NCBI RefSeq assembly: GCF_003382365.1
Contig: NZ_QTSU01000001.1
Coordinates: 558,001-622,000, forward strand
DNA length: 64,000 nucleotides
From: Lysobacter silvisoli
Lineage (GTDB): Bacteria; Pseudomonadota; Gammaproteobacteria; Xanthomonadales; Xanthomonadaceae
Direction of reading: 5' to 3'
Within the stretch, counting starts at the first letter, position 1; every line of letters starts with the position of its first letter. Both the position numbers and the translations under genes were made by a program. Positions 24,693-33,410 of this stretch are shown piece after piece. Below the pieces are notes generated by a model that was not told the DNA's origin, searched no databases, and worked only from the letters and a program-made list of their open reading frames with translations.

Positions 24693-25936
24693 CGGATTCC
24701 CCTGTCAGGACTGACCCAGGTGGCGCGGGTGTTGCGGCGCTTGAGCAGGGCCTTGGGTACGGCGGTCATGGTGGTGGCGAAGCTCAACAGCCAGTAGGCC
24801 ATCGGGTACCAGATCATCCAGTAGTAGTTGCGGCCCACGCCGGTTTCGTAGCGGCGGTCGATGATGATGCTGGCGGCGAACTGCAGCAGGCAGACCATCG
24901 CCAGGATCATGCCGTGCCAGGTGGGCAGCAGGCTGTTGACGCGCAGTTCGGTGGGCAGCGGGACGATCAGGCCGACCACGTACAGCAGCATGATCAGGGC
25001 CATGGTGTAGGCCCAGGCGACGCTGAGCAGGTACTCGGCCATGACCGCCCACATCCGGCGCTTGCGCCAGCTGAGCAGGTCGCGGCTGTGGCGCAGCAGC
25101 ACTTCCACGCCGCCCTGGGCCCAGCGCAGGCGCTGGCGCCACAGGCCCTTGAGGGTTTCGGGCATGAGGATGAAGCACAGCGCGTTGGGTTCGTAGCGGA
25201 TGTCCCAGTGGTCCAGCTGCAGGCGCCAGCTGATGTCGATGTCCTCGGTGACCATGTTGTCGGACCAGTAGCCGATCCGGTGCAGGGCGGTGCGGCGGAA
25301 GGCGCAGATCACGCCGGACACGGTGAACAGGCGGCCGTACACGCGCTGGGCGCGCTTGATCATGCCGATGATCGAGGAGAACTCGCCCACCTGCAGGCGG
25401 CCGAGCAGGGTGGAGCGGTTGCGGATGCGCGGGTTGCCGGTGACCGCGCCCACGCGCTGGCCCGAGCACAGGTGCCAGACCATCCAGTGGGTGGCGTACT
25501 CGTCGAGCAGGGCGTCGCCGTCGATGCAGACCAGGTATTCCGAGCGCGCGGCCAGGGCGCCCATGCGCATGGCGTTGGCCTTGCCCAGGTTGCGGTCCAG
25601 GTGGATCACGCGCAGGCGCGGGTACTGCCGGGCCAGGGCGTTGAGCTTGTCGGCGGTGTCGTCGCGGCTGCCGTCGTTGATGGCGATGACTTCGAAGTCC
25701 GGGTAGCGCTGGGCCATGGCCGCGGCCATGGTTTCGTGGACGTTGTCGCCTTCGTTGTGGCAGGGGATGAGGATGGACACGAACGGCGCGTCGTCCAGCG
25801 GCGGCGGGTCGGTGCGCGGGCGCGCGTGGCGCTCGCGGCGCCAGTAGTAGTACAGGCCGCCGGAGATCCAGAAGAAGGACATCACGATCGGGTAGAAGAA
25901 CGCGAACTCGAACAGGAGGTTGAGCAGGCTGTGCAT
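24689..25936 (-). CDS. pgaC: PgaC, poly-beta-1,6-N-acetylglucosamine synthase
   Basis: 415 residues, GT2 family with membrane segments at both ends. Catalytic motifs: INDGSRDDTADKL (DxD region), IDGDALLDEYATHWMV, TEDIDISWRL and QRLRWAQGG (Q-x-x-R-W). It polymerises UDP-GlcNAc to PNAG and pushes it across the inner membrane. It starts 10 bases after pgaB. Activity is expected to need PgaD and c-di-GMP; the window also holds a GGDEF protein at 55.3 kb. Confidence 0.95.
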   Translation of the reverse strand: MHSLLNLLFEFAFFYPIVMSFFWISGGLYYYWRRERHARPRTDPPPLDDAPFVSILIPCHNEGDNVHETMAAAMAQRYPDFEVIAINDGSRDDTADKLNALARQYPRLRVIHLDRNLGKANAMRMGALAARSEYLVCIDGDALLDEYATHWMVWHLCSGQRVGAVTGNPRIRNRSTLLGRLQVGEFSSIIGMIKRAQRVYGRLFTVSGVICAFRRTALHRIGYWSDNMVTEDIDISWRLQLDHWDIRYEPNALCFILMPETLKGLWRQRLRWAQGGVEVLLRHSRDLLSWRKRRMWAVMAEYLLSVAWAYTMALIMLLYVVGLIVPLPTELRVNSLLPTWHGMILAMVCLLQFAASIIIDRRYETGVGRNYYWMIWYPMAYWLLSFATTMTAVPKALLKRRNTRATWVSPDRGIR

Positions 25937-25946
25937 GGCGGCGCCC

Positions 25947-27839
25947 TCACTGTTCCAGGTACGGGTACGAGCGCGAGGACATGGCCTCGCGCGCGTCGGC
26001 CGTGGCCGGGCGATCGGCGACGAAATCGTCGGGGTACCAGCCCAGATGGCGCACGCCCTGGGCGAGCAGGCGCCGCACCTGCGCCTTCAGGCGCTGCGCC
26101 GCAATGGGCTGGCGCGTGCGCCAGTCCACGGTCTGCAGTTCGAACAGGGTCTGGGTGAGTTGCGGGTCGTGGCGGCGCGCGGCGGCGACCAGCCTGTCGA
26201 GCCAGCGCTCGGGGTCGCGGCTGCCTTCCATCCACGGCATGGCCATCAGCGCGGTGTAGTCGTAGGCGCGGTTGAACGCGTCCAGGCGCTGGGCGAACCA
26301 GGCTTCGCTCTGCGGCTCCAGCACCGGACGCGCGTACAGATTGCGCACGGTCTTGAGCTTGGGCCGCCAGCGTTCGGCGGCGCGCTTGAGTTCCAGGGTG
26401 AAGCCGATCAGTTCCTGGGTGCGGGCCTGGCTGTCGCCGGCCGCGCTGTCCTGGAGTTCGGTGTCGCGCAGGTAGGCGTCGTCGTGGAACAGCAGGCCTT
26501 CCAGGTAGGAGCCGGCGGCCAGGTCTTCGTAGATGCCGGCGACCAGGCGGCGGACCTCGGGTTGGGTGTAGTCCAGGCGGTAGACCTCGTCGGCGCGCGC
26601 GCCGGGAATGGCCAGGGCGGCGCGCTGGGCGGGATCGGGCAGTTCATAGCCCAGCACCGGCAGCCAGGCGTAGACCACGGTGCCCGCGCGCGACTTGAGC
26701 TGCCAGGCCACGCGGTTGAACAGGTCGGCGCGCATGGGCAGGGCGCGGTTGGGGAAGTACAGCGCGTCGGCCGAGCCGTTGCCGTCGGGGTCGGCGAAGG
26801 CCTGCAGGAACACGTGGCTGGGGCCGATCTGCTTGACCCGTTCGATCAGCGCATCGAGGTTGCGCTCGGTCTGCTGGGGGTCGGGGTCGTAGACCGAATC
26901 CAGATCGATCTGCAGCGCGCGCATGCCGGTGCGCTCGTCGTCGTGACGCAGCTGGTAGGCCAGGTCGCCGACGGTGGGGTTGTTCATCACCAGCAGGCGC
27001 GCCAGGCCGTGCAGGTCCGAGGGCATGGGCGTGCTGCGGCCTTCCAGGTCGAAGGACACGGCCATGCCCAGCTCGTCGGCGATGGCGTTGGTGACGCTGC
27101 TGTAGGCGGCGTAGGGCCAGACGATGGCGCGCGGGGCACGGCCCAGTTCGCGCTGCAGTTCGGCCTTGCTGCGCGCCAGGTCGGCGCGGATGCGGGCGGC
27201 GTACTCGGTTTCGGTCTCGTAGCGCTTGGACGCTTCTTCGTAGCGGCGGGTGACCGCGGCCGGGGTGACGTTGCCCTGCGGGTTGGAGGTGACGCCGTGG
27301 TGCAGGTCGTGGCTGTGGCTGGCCACTTCGATCAGGCCGCTGGCCTGCATTTCGCGCAGCTGCGACCAGGTGACGAAGTCGTCGCCGGTGAACGGGCGCG
27401 GGCCGTAGTCGACGGTTTCGCCGGCGGGCAGGTCGACCCAGTGGGTGACCACCGCGGCCAGGGCCGGATAGTCGTAGGCGCGCAGCAGCGGGAAGGCGCG
27501 GGTGTAGAGGCTGCGCAGGCCGTCGTCGAAGGTGATCAGCACCGGCTTGGACGGCAGCGCGGCGCGGCCGTGCGCGGCTTCGATCACCTGCGACAGCGAC
27601 ACCGGGTGGTAGCCGTGGCCGGACAGCCAGTCCAGGTGGGCGGCGAAGTTCTGCGTGCTCACGGCGTAGGCGTCGGCGTCGCCCTTGCGCGCTACGTCGT
27701 CGCGCACGTCGTGGTAGCTCAGCACCAACAGCGGTTCGGCGGCGCGCGCGGCAGCCGGCAGCAGCAGGCAGAACACCAGGAAGGTGGCCAGCAGCAGCCA
27801 GGGCATCGGGCGCGAGGGGCGGTGGTGGCGGTGGCTCAT
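25947..27839 (-). CDS. pgaB: PgaB, PNAG de-N-acetylase/glycosidase
   Basis: 630 residues. N-terminal signal (WLLLATFLVFCLLLPAAARA), then a polysaccharide deacetylase domain with LSYHDVRDDV and ITFDDGLRSLYTRAFPLL, and a C-terminal glycoside-hydrolase-like domain (IDLDSVYDPDPQQTERNLDA). PgaB removes acetyl groups from a fraction of the sugars in the periplasm so PgaA can export the polymer. A GGGGAG site ten bases before the start and one base between pgaA and pgaB show tight coupling. Confidence 0.94.
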   Translation of the reverse strand: MSHRHHRPSRPMPWLLLATFLVFCLLLPAAARAAEPLLVLSYHDVRDDVARKGDADAYAVSTQNFAAHLDWLSGHGYHPVSLSQVIEAAHGRAALPSKPVLITFDDGLRSLYTRAFPLLRAYDYPALAAVVTHWVDLPAGETVDYGPRPFTGDDFVTWSQLREMQASGLIEVASHSHDLHHGVTSNPQGNVTPAAVTRRYEEASKRYETETEYAARIRADLARSKAELQRELGRAPRAIVWPYAAYSSVTNAIADELGMAVSFDLEGRSTPMPSDLHGLARLLVMNNPTVGDLAYQLRHDDERTGMRALQIDLDSVYDPDPQQTERNLDALIERVKQIGPSHVFLQAFADPDGNGSADALYFPNRALPMRADLFNRVAWQLKSRAGTVVYAWLPVLGYELPDPAQRAALAIPGARADEVYRLDYTQPEVRRLVAGIYEDLAAGSYLEGLLFHDDAYLRDTELQDSAAGDSQARTQELIGFTLELKRAAERWRPKLKTVRNLYARPVLEPQSEAWFAQRLDAFNRAYDYTALMAMPWMEGSRDPERWLDRLVAAARRHDPQLTQTLFELQTVDWRTRQPIAAQRLKAQVRRLLAQGVRHLGWYPDDFVADRPATADAREAMSSRSYPYLEQ

Positions 27840-27840
27840 G

Positions 27841-29895
27841 TCATTCTCCCCAGCGCAGTTCGGCGTCGAAGCCCAGGCGGTCTTCGCGGCGGCCGTCGTA
27901 GACGGGGCGCGACCAGCTCAGGCCGTAGCTGAGCACGCGGCCCAGCGCGAACTGCCATTCGTGTTCGTAACGCAGCGACGGCACCCAGGCCGTGCCGTAG
28001 TCCTGCTGCCAGTACGGGCCCACCGTGGCGGTGAGGCGTTGGCGGAAGTGGCGGTCGTAGCGGCGCCAGGTCAGACGATCCAGGCGCAGGCCGAATTCGG
28101 CCGAGGCGTCGCGCGACGGATTGAAGTAGGGCGCGTCGTCGCGGCTGCCGCGGCCGGCGCCGGCACGGGCCAGGCCGTCGATGAGCAGGTGCGGGCGGCT
28201 GAGCAGGCGCTGGTCCAGCGAGGCGCTGAACTGGTCGCGGCGGTTGCCGTCGTCGTAGCGCCAGTGCTGCAAAGTCGCGCCCACGGCGGTGCGTTCGCTG
28301 GGGCGGTAGTCGGCGCCCACTTCGATCAGGTCGGCGGTGATGCCCGCGGCGCGCGCCTGCAGCGAGGCGCCGGCGTCGTTGCGCGCGGCGCGGGCACGCA
28401 GCGCGTACCGGTCGTCGATGCGCCAGTCGGCGCCCACGCCGAAGGCGGTGCCGCCCAGGCCGTCGCGGTCGCGGCCGACGTAGGCGTTGGCGCTGAGGCG
28501 GCCGTAGGCGTAGCTCACGCCGGCTTCGTTGCGCTGCGCGCGGCTGCGGTCGCCCTGGAAGTCCGCCCAGCGCTCGCCGCTGCGCGCGAAGATCCGCCAG
28601 CGGTCGTCCATCAGCGGGGTCGCCACTTCCAGGCCGTACTCGCGGTCGCGGTTGCCCAGCGGCGAGGCGCTGGCGCCGCCGCCGTCGTCGCGGTTGCGGC
28701 CGCCGCTCACGAACGCGCGCGCCTGCCAGCCGCGGCGCATGGCCCAGGTGCGCTCCATGGTGCGCACGTGCGGTTCGTTCGGGTAGCGCGCCAGCAGTTC
28801 GTCGTGGATCGGGCGCGCCTGGTCGTAGCGCTGCAGCAGCGACAGGGTTTCGACCTGGCCGATGCGCGCCTCGACATTGCGCTCGTCCAGGGTGGCGGCG
28901 ATGCGGTAGCGCTCCAGCGCGCGTTCGGTCCAGCCACGCAACTGGTACACCGAACCCAGGTTGGCCTGCAGGTCGGCGTTGTTGGGGCCGATGGCGGCCA
29001 GCGGTTCCAGCATGGCCTGGGCGCCGGGCAGGTCTTCGCCGAAGGCGCGGGCCAGGGCGTAGTTGGTTTCGGCGTCGTAGCGCGGCCAGTTCTCGTGGCC
29101 GCGGCGCGCACCGGGCGCGCGCGGCCAGGTGGGGCGCGATTCCATCAGCGAGCGCAGCAGCGGCAGCGCCCGGTCGAAGCGTTCGCGTTCGAGTTCGGCG
29201 TAGGCCAGCTGGATCGGCAGGTCGGGATCGTCCGGGTCGGCCTGCACCGCGCGCTGCAGCGCGGCGGCGGCTTCGTCGGGGCGGCGCAGGGCCAGCAGCG
29301 AGTCGCCGACCGCGCCCAGGGCGTAGCCGGGCACGGGCGTGCCGCCGGTTTCCAGGCGCCGGTATTCGGATGCAACCTCGGCGTGGCGGCCCAGGCGGTT
29401 GAGCACGATCAGGCGGTCGTAGGCCAGGCTGGCCGGTTCGGCCTGGCCGTTGCGGGCGAGCTGGGCGCGGTAGGCGTCGATGGCGGCGTCGGCGGCGCGC
29501 GCTTCTTCCTGGCGCGTGGCCTCGTCCACCGCGTAGAGCTTGCTCCAGACGATGCGGCGGGCGAGGCCGGCGGCGTCGAGCACGGCGGCTTCTTCGGCGC
29601 TGAACAACTGCGGGCGGGCCAGGTAGAGCTGGCGCGCGCGGTCGCGGCTGCCGATGTCGGCCAGGGTCAGCACGCGCAGGCGGTAGAGGCGGTCGTCCTG
29701 GGGGTGGGCAGCCAATTGTTGTTCGATCGCGGCCAGCGCACCGAGCCAGTCGCGCTGCGTGCGCAGTTGTTCGATGCGCGGGTAGTCGGTGGCTGGGGCG
29801 GGGTGACCCTCAGCGGCAGCTACTGACGCAATGTGCAAGGTTCCGGCGGCCAGTACCCAGGCCACCGATCGCGTAAGTCGATGTAAAGACAGCAT
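27841..29895 (-). CDS. pgaA: PgaA, outer-membrane PNAG porin
   Basis: 684 residues. Signal peptide, then TPR-type helices over about residues 40-360 (RPQLFSAEEAAVLDAAGLAR..., YRIAATLDERNVEARIGQVE), then a C-terminal beta-barrel with paired aromatic strands ending in ELRWGE. PgaA exports the polymer through the outer membrane; the TPR part binds PgaB-processed PNAG. First gene of the pga operon. Its start lies 63 bases from a perfect CRP/Clp palindrome. Confidence 0.92.
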   Translation of the reverse strand: MLSLHRLTRSVAWVLAAGTLHIASVAAAEGHPAPATDYPRIEQLRTQRDWLGALAAIEQQLAAHPQDDRLYRLRVLTLADIGSRDRARQLYLARPQLFSAEEAAVLDAAGLARRIVWSKLYAVDEATRQEEARAADAAIDAYRAQLARNGQAEPASLAYDRLIVLNRLGRHAEVASEYRRLETGGTPVPGYALGAVGDSLLALRRPDEAAAALQRAVQADPDDPDLPIQLAYAELERERFDRALPLLRSLMESRPTWPRAPGARRGHENWPRYDAETNYALARAFGEDLPGAQAMLEPLAAIGPNNADLQANLGSVYQLRGWTERALERYRIAATLDERNVEARIGQVETLSLLQRYDQARPIHDELLARYPNEPHVRTMERTWAMRRGWQARAFVSGGRNRDDGGGASASPLGNRDREYGLEVATPLMDDRWRIFARSGERWADFQGDRSRAQRNEAGVSYAYGRLSANAYVGRDRDGLGGTAFGVGADWRIDDRYALRARAARNDAGASLQARAAGITADLIEVGADYRPSERTAVGATLQHWRYDDGNRRDQFSASLDQRLLSRPHLLIDGLARAGAGRGSRDDAPYFNPSRDASAEFGLRLDRLTWRRYDRHFRQRLTATVGPYWQQDYGTAWVPSLRYEHEWQFALGRVLSYGLSWSRPVYDGRREDRLGFDAELRWGE

Positions 29896-29957
29896 GGAAG
29901 GTCCGTATCCCGTGTGACGAGGAGGGGCGGGGCAGCCCAGCGGGGTGACTTCAAAAG

Positions 29958-29973
29958 TGTGAGAAAAGTCACA
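29958..29973. promoter_or_regulatory. CRP/Clp-type operator upstream of pgaA
   Basis: TGTGAGAAAAGTCACA is a perfect TGTGA-N6-TCACA palindrome, the consensus bound by CRP and by the Xanthomonad CRP-like protein Clp, which is inhibited by c-di-GMP in Xanthomonas. Its centre lies 70 bases upstream of the pgaA ATG. The rest of 29896-30203 shows only a GC-rich hairpin near its left end; no gene is visible in it. Confidence 0.75.
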
Positions 29974-30145
29974 AAACGGGAGGACGCAATGTTTGTGCCA
30001 CCAGTGCTTTCGAAAGCCCGGTGGTTCAGCTAGGGCCCGTTAAGGCCTTCTGCGGAGGGTTGCAGTCGGTTTCGGTCAGGCTCCGGGCCGCGCGGGCCGA
30101 CGCCGCCCGGCCGCAGGTCCGGCCTTGGAGTACCGGCGGGCGCCG

Positions 30146-30170
30146 CCCAGGGGCGGGCTGCGCCCCTGGG
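30146..30170. terminator. GC-rich stem-loop after the serine hydrolase gene
   Basis: CCCAGGGGCG (30146-30155), loop GGCTG, CGCCCCTGGG (30161-30170): a perfect 10-base stem, 34 bases after the stop of the minus-strand serine hydrolase gene. No T-run, so termination strength is uncertain. Confidence 0.55.
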
Positions 30171-30203
30171 GGCCGGCCGCGTGGAGCGGCCGGCGAGGCC
30201 GGA

Positions 30204-31325
30204 TCAGGGGTCGGTGCGACCCAGGGCGAACTGCAGCAGCTGCGGGTCGCGGCCGATCAGCTCGATGATCGGGGCGATCACCTTGTGGCCGTTGCGGGCG
30301 TGGTTGTTGGTGAAGATCACCGTGCCGCTGCCGTCGGCCGGGTCCAGGTAGCCCAGGGTGAACTCGCCGGCGTCGCTGCCGCTGTGCACCAGGTAGGTGC
30401 GCTGGTCGTAGCGCATGACTTCCCAGCCCAGGCCGTAGCCCATCTCGGCCGGGCAGCCTTGCGCGCGCTTGCCTTCGCATTGCTGCTCGCGCGTGCTGGC
30501 CTGCACCTGCCGGCGCTGCCGCGCGAGCGCGTCGCTCACGCCCTGGTGGCGGGCGACGGCGGCCATGAAGCGCACGTAGTCGCTGGGCGTGGTGTAGAGC
30601 TCGTCGGAGGCCTGCCAGTCGCCCTTGGCGTAGAAGTCCGGGTCCAGGGTCTTGCCTTGGGCGTCGTGCGGCACGGCGATGCGGCCTTCGAACGAGGGTT
30701 CGCGCTTGTACGAGGTGTCCTGCATGCCCAGCGGCACGAACAGGCGCTCGCGCAGCAGCGCGTCGAAGGGCTGGCCGGCGCGCTTTTCGGCGTAGCGGGC
30801 CACGTATTCGTAGCCTTCGCCGGAGTAGCCGACCTTCTCGCCGGGCGCGGCGTCGAAGCGCAGCTTGCCGTCGGTCTGGTAGCGCCAGTTGGCGAAGCCG
30901 CTGCGGTGGCTCAGGGCCAGGCGCGGGGTGAGCAATTCATGGCGCGGGTCGGCGGCCACGTCGGGATCGACCCAGTCCGGGGACATCGGCCGGTCCAGGT
31001 CCAGCTTGCCCTCGCTGGCCAGGCGCAACACGATTTCGGCCGACACCGGTTTGGTCATCGAGGCGATGTTGTAGACGGTGCGCACGGTGGCCGGCTGCCC
31101 GGCGGCTTGTTCGCCGTAGGCGGCGGCGAAGACCAGGCGGCCGTGCTCCATGCGCGCGACCGACACGCTGGACACCTGCGTGCGTTGCAGCAATGCGGGG
31201 ATCGCGGCGTCGAAGCGGGCCTTGAGTTCGGCGGTGCGCGTGGTGTCCGCGTCGGCGGCGAAAGCGGGCACGGCGGCCAGGGTCAGGGCGGCCGACAGGA
31301 TCAGGCGGGGGCGGCGGTTGTTCAT
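30204..31325 (-). CDS. Secreted serine hydrolase, beta-lactamase/penicillin-binding fold
   Basis: 373 residues with a signal peptide (about 1-24, LILSAALTLAAVPAFAA). The catalytic Ser-x-x-Lys is S89-M-T-K92 (IASMTKPVSA), the second motif is Tyr167-Ser-Gly (YSGEGY, YxN position) and the third is HSGSDAGEF (H-x-G). This is the EstB/class C-like group that includes D-aminopeptidases and esterases; it is not expected to be a true beta-lactamase. Likely periplasmic. Substrate unknown. Confidence 0.88.
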   Translation of the reverse strand: MNNRRPRLILSAALTLAAVPAFAADADTTRTAELKARFDAAIPALLQRTQVSSVSVARMEHGRLVFAAAYGEQAAGQPATVRTVYNIASMTKPVSAEIVLRLASEGKLDLDRPMSPDWVDPDVAADPRHELLTPRLALSHRSGFANWRYQTDGKLRFDAAPGEKVGYSGEGYEYVARYAEKRAGQPFDALLRERLFVPLGMQDTSYKREPSFEGRIAVPHDAQGKTLDPDFYAKGDWQASDELYTTPSDYVRFMAAVARHQGVSDALARQRRQVQASTREQQCEGKRAQGCPAEMGYGLGWEVMRYDQRTYLVHSGSDAGEFTLGYLDPADGSGTVIFTNNHARNGHKVIAPIIELIGRDPQLLQFALGRTDP

Positions 31326-31533
31326 GGCACTCCTTCGCGGGCGACAGACAGTGTCCGGCCTGGCGGCCGGGCGGCGCTAGCCTAGATGCGGCAGCCATGG
31401 CGATGGTTGCAATCGCCGATCGTGGCTGCGGGTTGCGCCGAACCGGTGCGTCGCCGCGCGGGAACCGATGCCGCGCGAGGCAGAATGAGCGCCGGGCGCG
31501 CCGCTGGGCCGCGCGAGGCGAACAGGAACGAGT

Positions 31534-31761
31534 CATGGACAGCTACATAGAAGTGATCGGCTCCGCCGATCTGGTCGAGACCGTGGTCGAGTACGGCCTG
31601 GAGCTCAATCTGCAGGTGCGCGCGACCAAGATCGAGACGGCGCTGGCCGAGGTGGGCGAACTGCGCGCGCAATGCATCCAGCAACTGCGCGCGGGCGGCT
31701 TGCGCAGCGACGAGCTGAAAGAGGGCGGCACCGAGGTCTGGCGGCCGTGGTACCTGAAGAA
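31534..31761 (+). pseudogene. 5' fragment of a SIMPL/DUF541-like gene, cut by the inserted element
   Basis: The frame opens at ATG 31534 with AGGA eight bases before it. Residues 1-76 (MDSYIEVIGSADLVETVVEY, then ELRAQCIQQLRAGG, then WRPWYLKK) read like the N-terminal part of a SIMPL-type protein. After codon 76 the sequence turns into the antisense of a relaxase gene, so the gene is broken. The family assignment rests on memory of the 'S-x-L-x-G-[AS]-ADLVE' and 'ALAEVGELR' pattern and is moderate. I find no 3' remainder in the window. Confidence 0.6.
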
Positions 31762-32196
31762 GAGGCGATCGCCATCTTTTCCCGGCGCGTGCATTGCCAC
31801 GTCCGCGATCATGCCGAGAGCCACGAACTCGGACTCGATGAACTCGGCCAACAGGCGGCGGCGAGCTTCGTGCGGCAATTCGTGCGGCAAGCCAATCTCA
31901 ACTTCGCGACAGAGTTGCGCGTCCTTCCGCTTCTCGATTCGCTCGACGCCATTCCACAGAGAAGAGCGGTTACGCATCCAGCCAGGGGCCGATTCGGGAG
32001 CCAGAATGAATGATTCGCGCACGCCGCCCTTGCGCGTGAAGTCATGCATCTCTCCCGTGCATTCATCGACGATGCGGCAGGCAGACCGGTAGGCCGCCGC
32101 CGCAGTCGATGAGCGGCCGCTGCTACGGCCGATGATCTGCAGGGAGAGGTGGAAGATAGTCACGCGCTGCCTTTGCTCCTGCTCTTGGGTTGCCAT
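31762..32196 (-). pseudogene. MobA/MobL-type relaxase, N-terminal fragment
   Basis: From ATG 32196, about 145 residues match the start of a MobA/MobL relaxase: FHLSLQIIGRSSGRSSTAAA with Tyr36 at the position of the catalytic Tyr in MobA, then DECTGEMHDFTRKGGV and REVEIGLPHELPHEARRRLL. The sequence stops right after HAPGKDGDR, before the HxH metal motif, and continues into the antisense of the broken host gene. So the relaxase cannot work. It is the left end of a mobile element remnant, divergent from the accessory gene at 32412. Confidence 0.85.
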
Positions 32197-32224
32197 TGCT
32201 TCTTCCGCCGGCAGGCCGCACACG

Positions 32225-32256
32225 TTCCGCGCAGCGGAATGTATAAGTGCGCCCTT
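32225..32256 (+). other. oriT of IncQ (RSF1010) nic type
   Basis: A hairpin (TTCCGC-GCA-GCGGAA, 32225-32239) is followed four bases later by TAAGTGCGCCCTT (32244-32256). This is the nic-region sequence of RSF1010 oriT, also with its hairpin just upstream of TAAGTGCGCCCT. It stands in the 215-base gap between the relaxase fragment and the accessory gene, exactly where an oriT should be. A MOBQ relaxase fragment next to it supports the assignment. Confidence 0.85.
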
Positions 32257-32411
32257 GCTGCGCTTCGGGAGCCAAGCAAGAGCCTTCGCCGACAGTTCCA
32301 ATACTGCCGCAACCCCAATATCACTTTGTGTAACCATGACTTCATAGTCGTTGAACGGCGGCCATGCCATGCATTAGATAGATGCACCCTCAGTTATCCA
32401 AAGAGGATGCA

Positions 32412-32771
32412 ATGTCCGCCAAAAATGTGATCAGCGATCGCACCGCCGCGCTCTTGGAGAAGCAGCGAGAGCTTGACGAGCGAATCAAGAGATCCCTGCA
32501 GCGAGATCGATCAGTCAGCCGAAAATCCCGCAACCGTGCGCTGCTCCTTATCGGTGTGTCGATCGAGAGGCAGATCAAGCGACAGCCAAGCTATCTCGCG
32601 ACGGTTCGCAGCTTCGTTACGGGATTGAAGGATCACGAGCAGGAAGCCGTCACTACGTTCCTTGACACGCTACTTGCCGACGCACCAACTCCGAATTCGA
32701 CGACGCCCGGCGCCATGTCATCGATTACGTCGCCGCTAGTTCCCCAGAGATCGGAAATGGTCGATCCGTAG
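32412..32771 (+). CDS. TraD/MobC-like relaxosome accessory protein
   Basis: 119 residues from ATG 32412, with GAGG eight bases before it. The helix LLEKQRELDERIKRSLQRDR and the motif RKSRNRALLLIGVSIERQIK fit the small conjugal transfer TraD family (RK-x-R-x-R-x-L-I-x-x-G), and its position across the oriT from the relaxase matches. The protein would bind near oriT and assist nicking. The C-terminus is Ser/Thr/Pro-rich and looks disordered. Confidence 0.75.
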   Translation: MSAKNVISDRTAALLEKQRELDERIKRSLQRDRSVSRKSRNRALLLIGVSIERQIKRQPSYLATVRSFVTGLKDHEQEAVTTFLDTLLADAPTPNSTTPGAMSSITSPLVPQRSEMVDP

Positions 32772-32820
32772 CCCTGGACTAAGCCAGGCAACCATTTCCA
32801 TCAACGCAGGGGACGTCACG

Positions 32821-33117
32821 ATGCAAATGCAGCAAGCAACGACCAGGATCACCGACTGGATGCAGAGCGATGCACAAGATGCGCTCGTGGTCGACGTGAT
32901 CGAGAGACTGGAACGGATCACCGCTCCTCTGGGCTGTTACGCGGCCAGGATGCGACATGTTCTCGCGGCGGCGCGGACAGGAACCGTCGCAATCGAGCCC
33001 GGCCGAACCTACGACTATGTCTTAGGTGCATTTCACGCATGCGCGACGGAGATCGACGAAGAGGCATGGTCTGACATCGACGCGCAACCGGATCGTCTGC
33101 GGGGGAAGGAAGGATGA
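32821..33117 (+). CDS. Small protein of the conjugation remnant
   Basis: 98 residues, soluble. The start is preceded by AGGGGAC, and the stop overlaps the next start by four bases (ATGA). The sequence (RITDWMQSDAQDALVVDVIE, then GRTYDYVLGAFHACATEIDE) is not recognised. Coupling to the following genes and to the DotA/TraY-like gene suggests a role in conjugation. Confidence 0.65.
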   Translation: MQMQQATTRITDWMQSDAQDALVVDVIERLERITAPLGCYAARMRHVLAAARTGTVAIEPGRTYDYVLGAFHACATEIDEEAWSDIDAQPDRLRGKEG

Positions 33118-33410
33118 GCAATTCGGACTACCTGGCCGGCCAGCAGTCGGTCAACTCGCTTCGCCTTTGGGACGAGCAGCAAAGCCGCCGCGTGGCCCGC
33201 CACGCGTCCGAATGGCAGGCCTACGCGGTCGAGCTGGAGGCAAAAATTCAGCAACTCCGAACGGATCGTGACGCCGCAATAAGGGAGTGGCAGCGGTACT
33301 CCCAAGGTCTTGTAGACAAGCTCAAACAATCCGAAGCGGAGTTGCACAAGGCGCTGCAGCGGGAAGCCGCCCTTCGTGACCAACTCGACGGCCGCAACCC
33401 CAAACCTTGA
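33114..33410 (+). CDS. Coiled-coil protein of the conjugation remnant
   Basis: 98 residues. From residue 20 on it is almost one continuous helix with heptads (WQAYAVELEAKIQQLRTDRD, then LKQSEAELHKALQREAALRD), so a coiled coil is likely. It overlaps both neighbours by four bases. No family recognised; a structural part of the transfer machinery is plausible. Confidence 0.65.
   Translation: MSNSDYLAGQQSVNSLRLWDEQQSRRVARHASEWQAYAVELEAKIQQLRTDRDAAIREWQRYSQGLVDKLKQSEAELHKALQREAALRDQLDGRNPKP

Noticed and set aside
30204-31325. Beta-lactamase.
   Set aside because: Has S-x-x-K and a Tyr motif, but lacks K-T-G and the class C sequence context; the broader serine-hydrolase label is safer.
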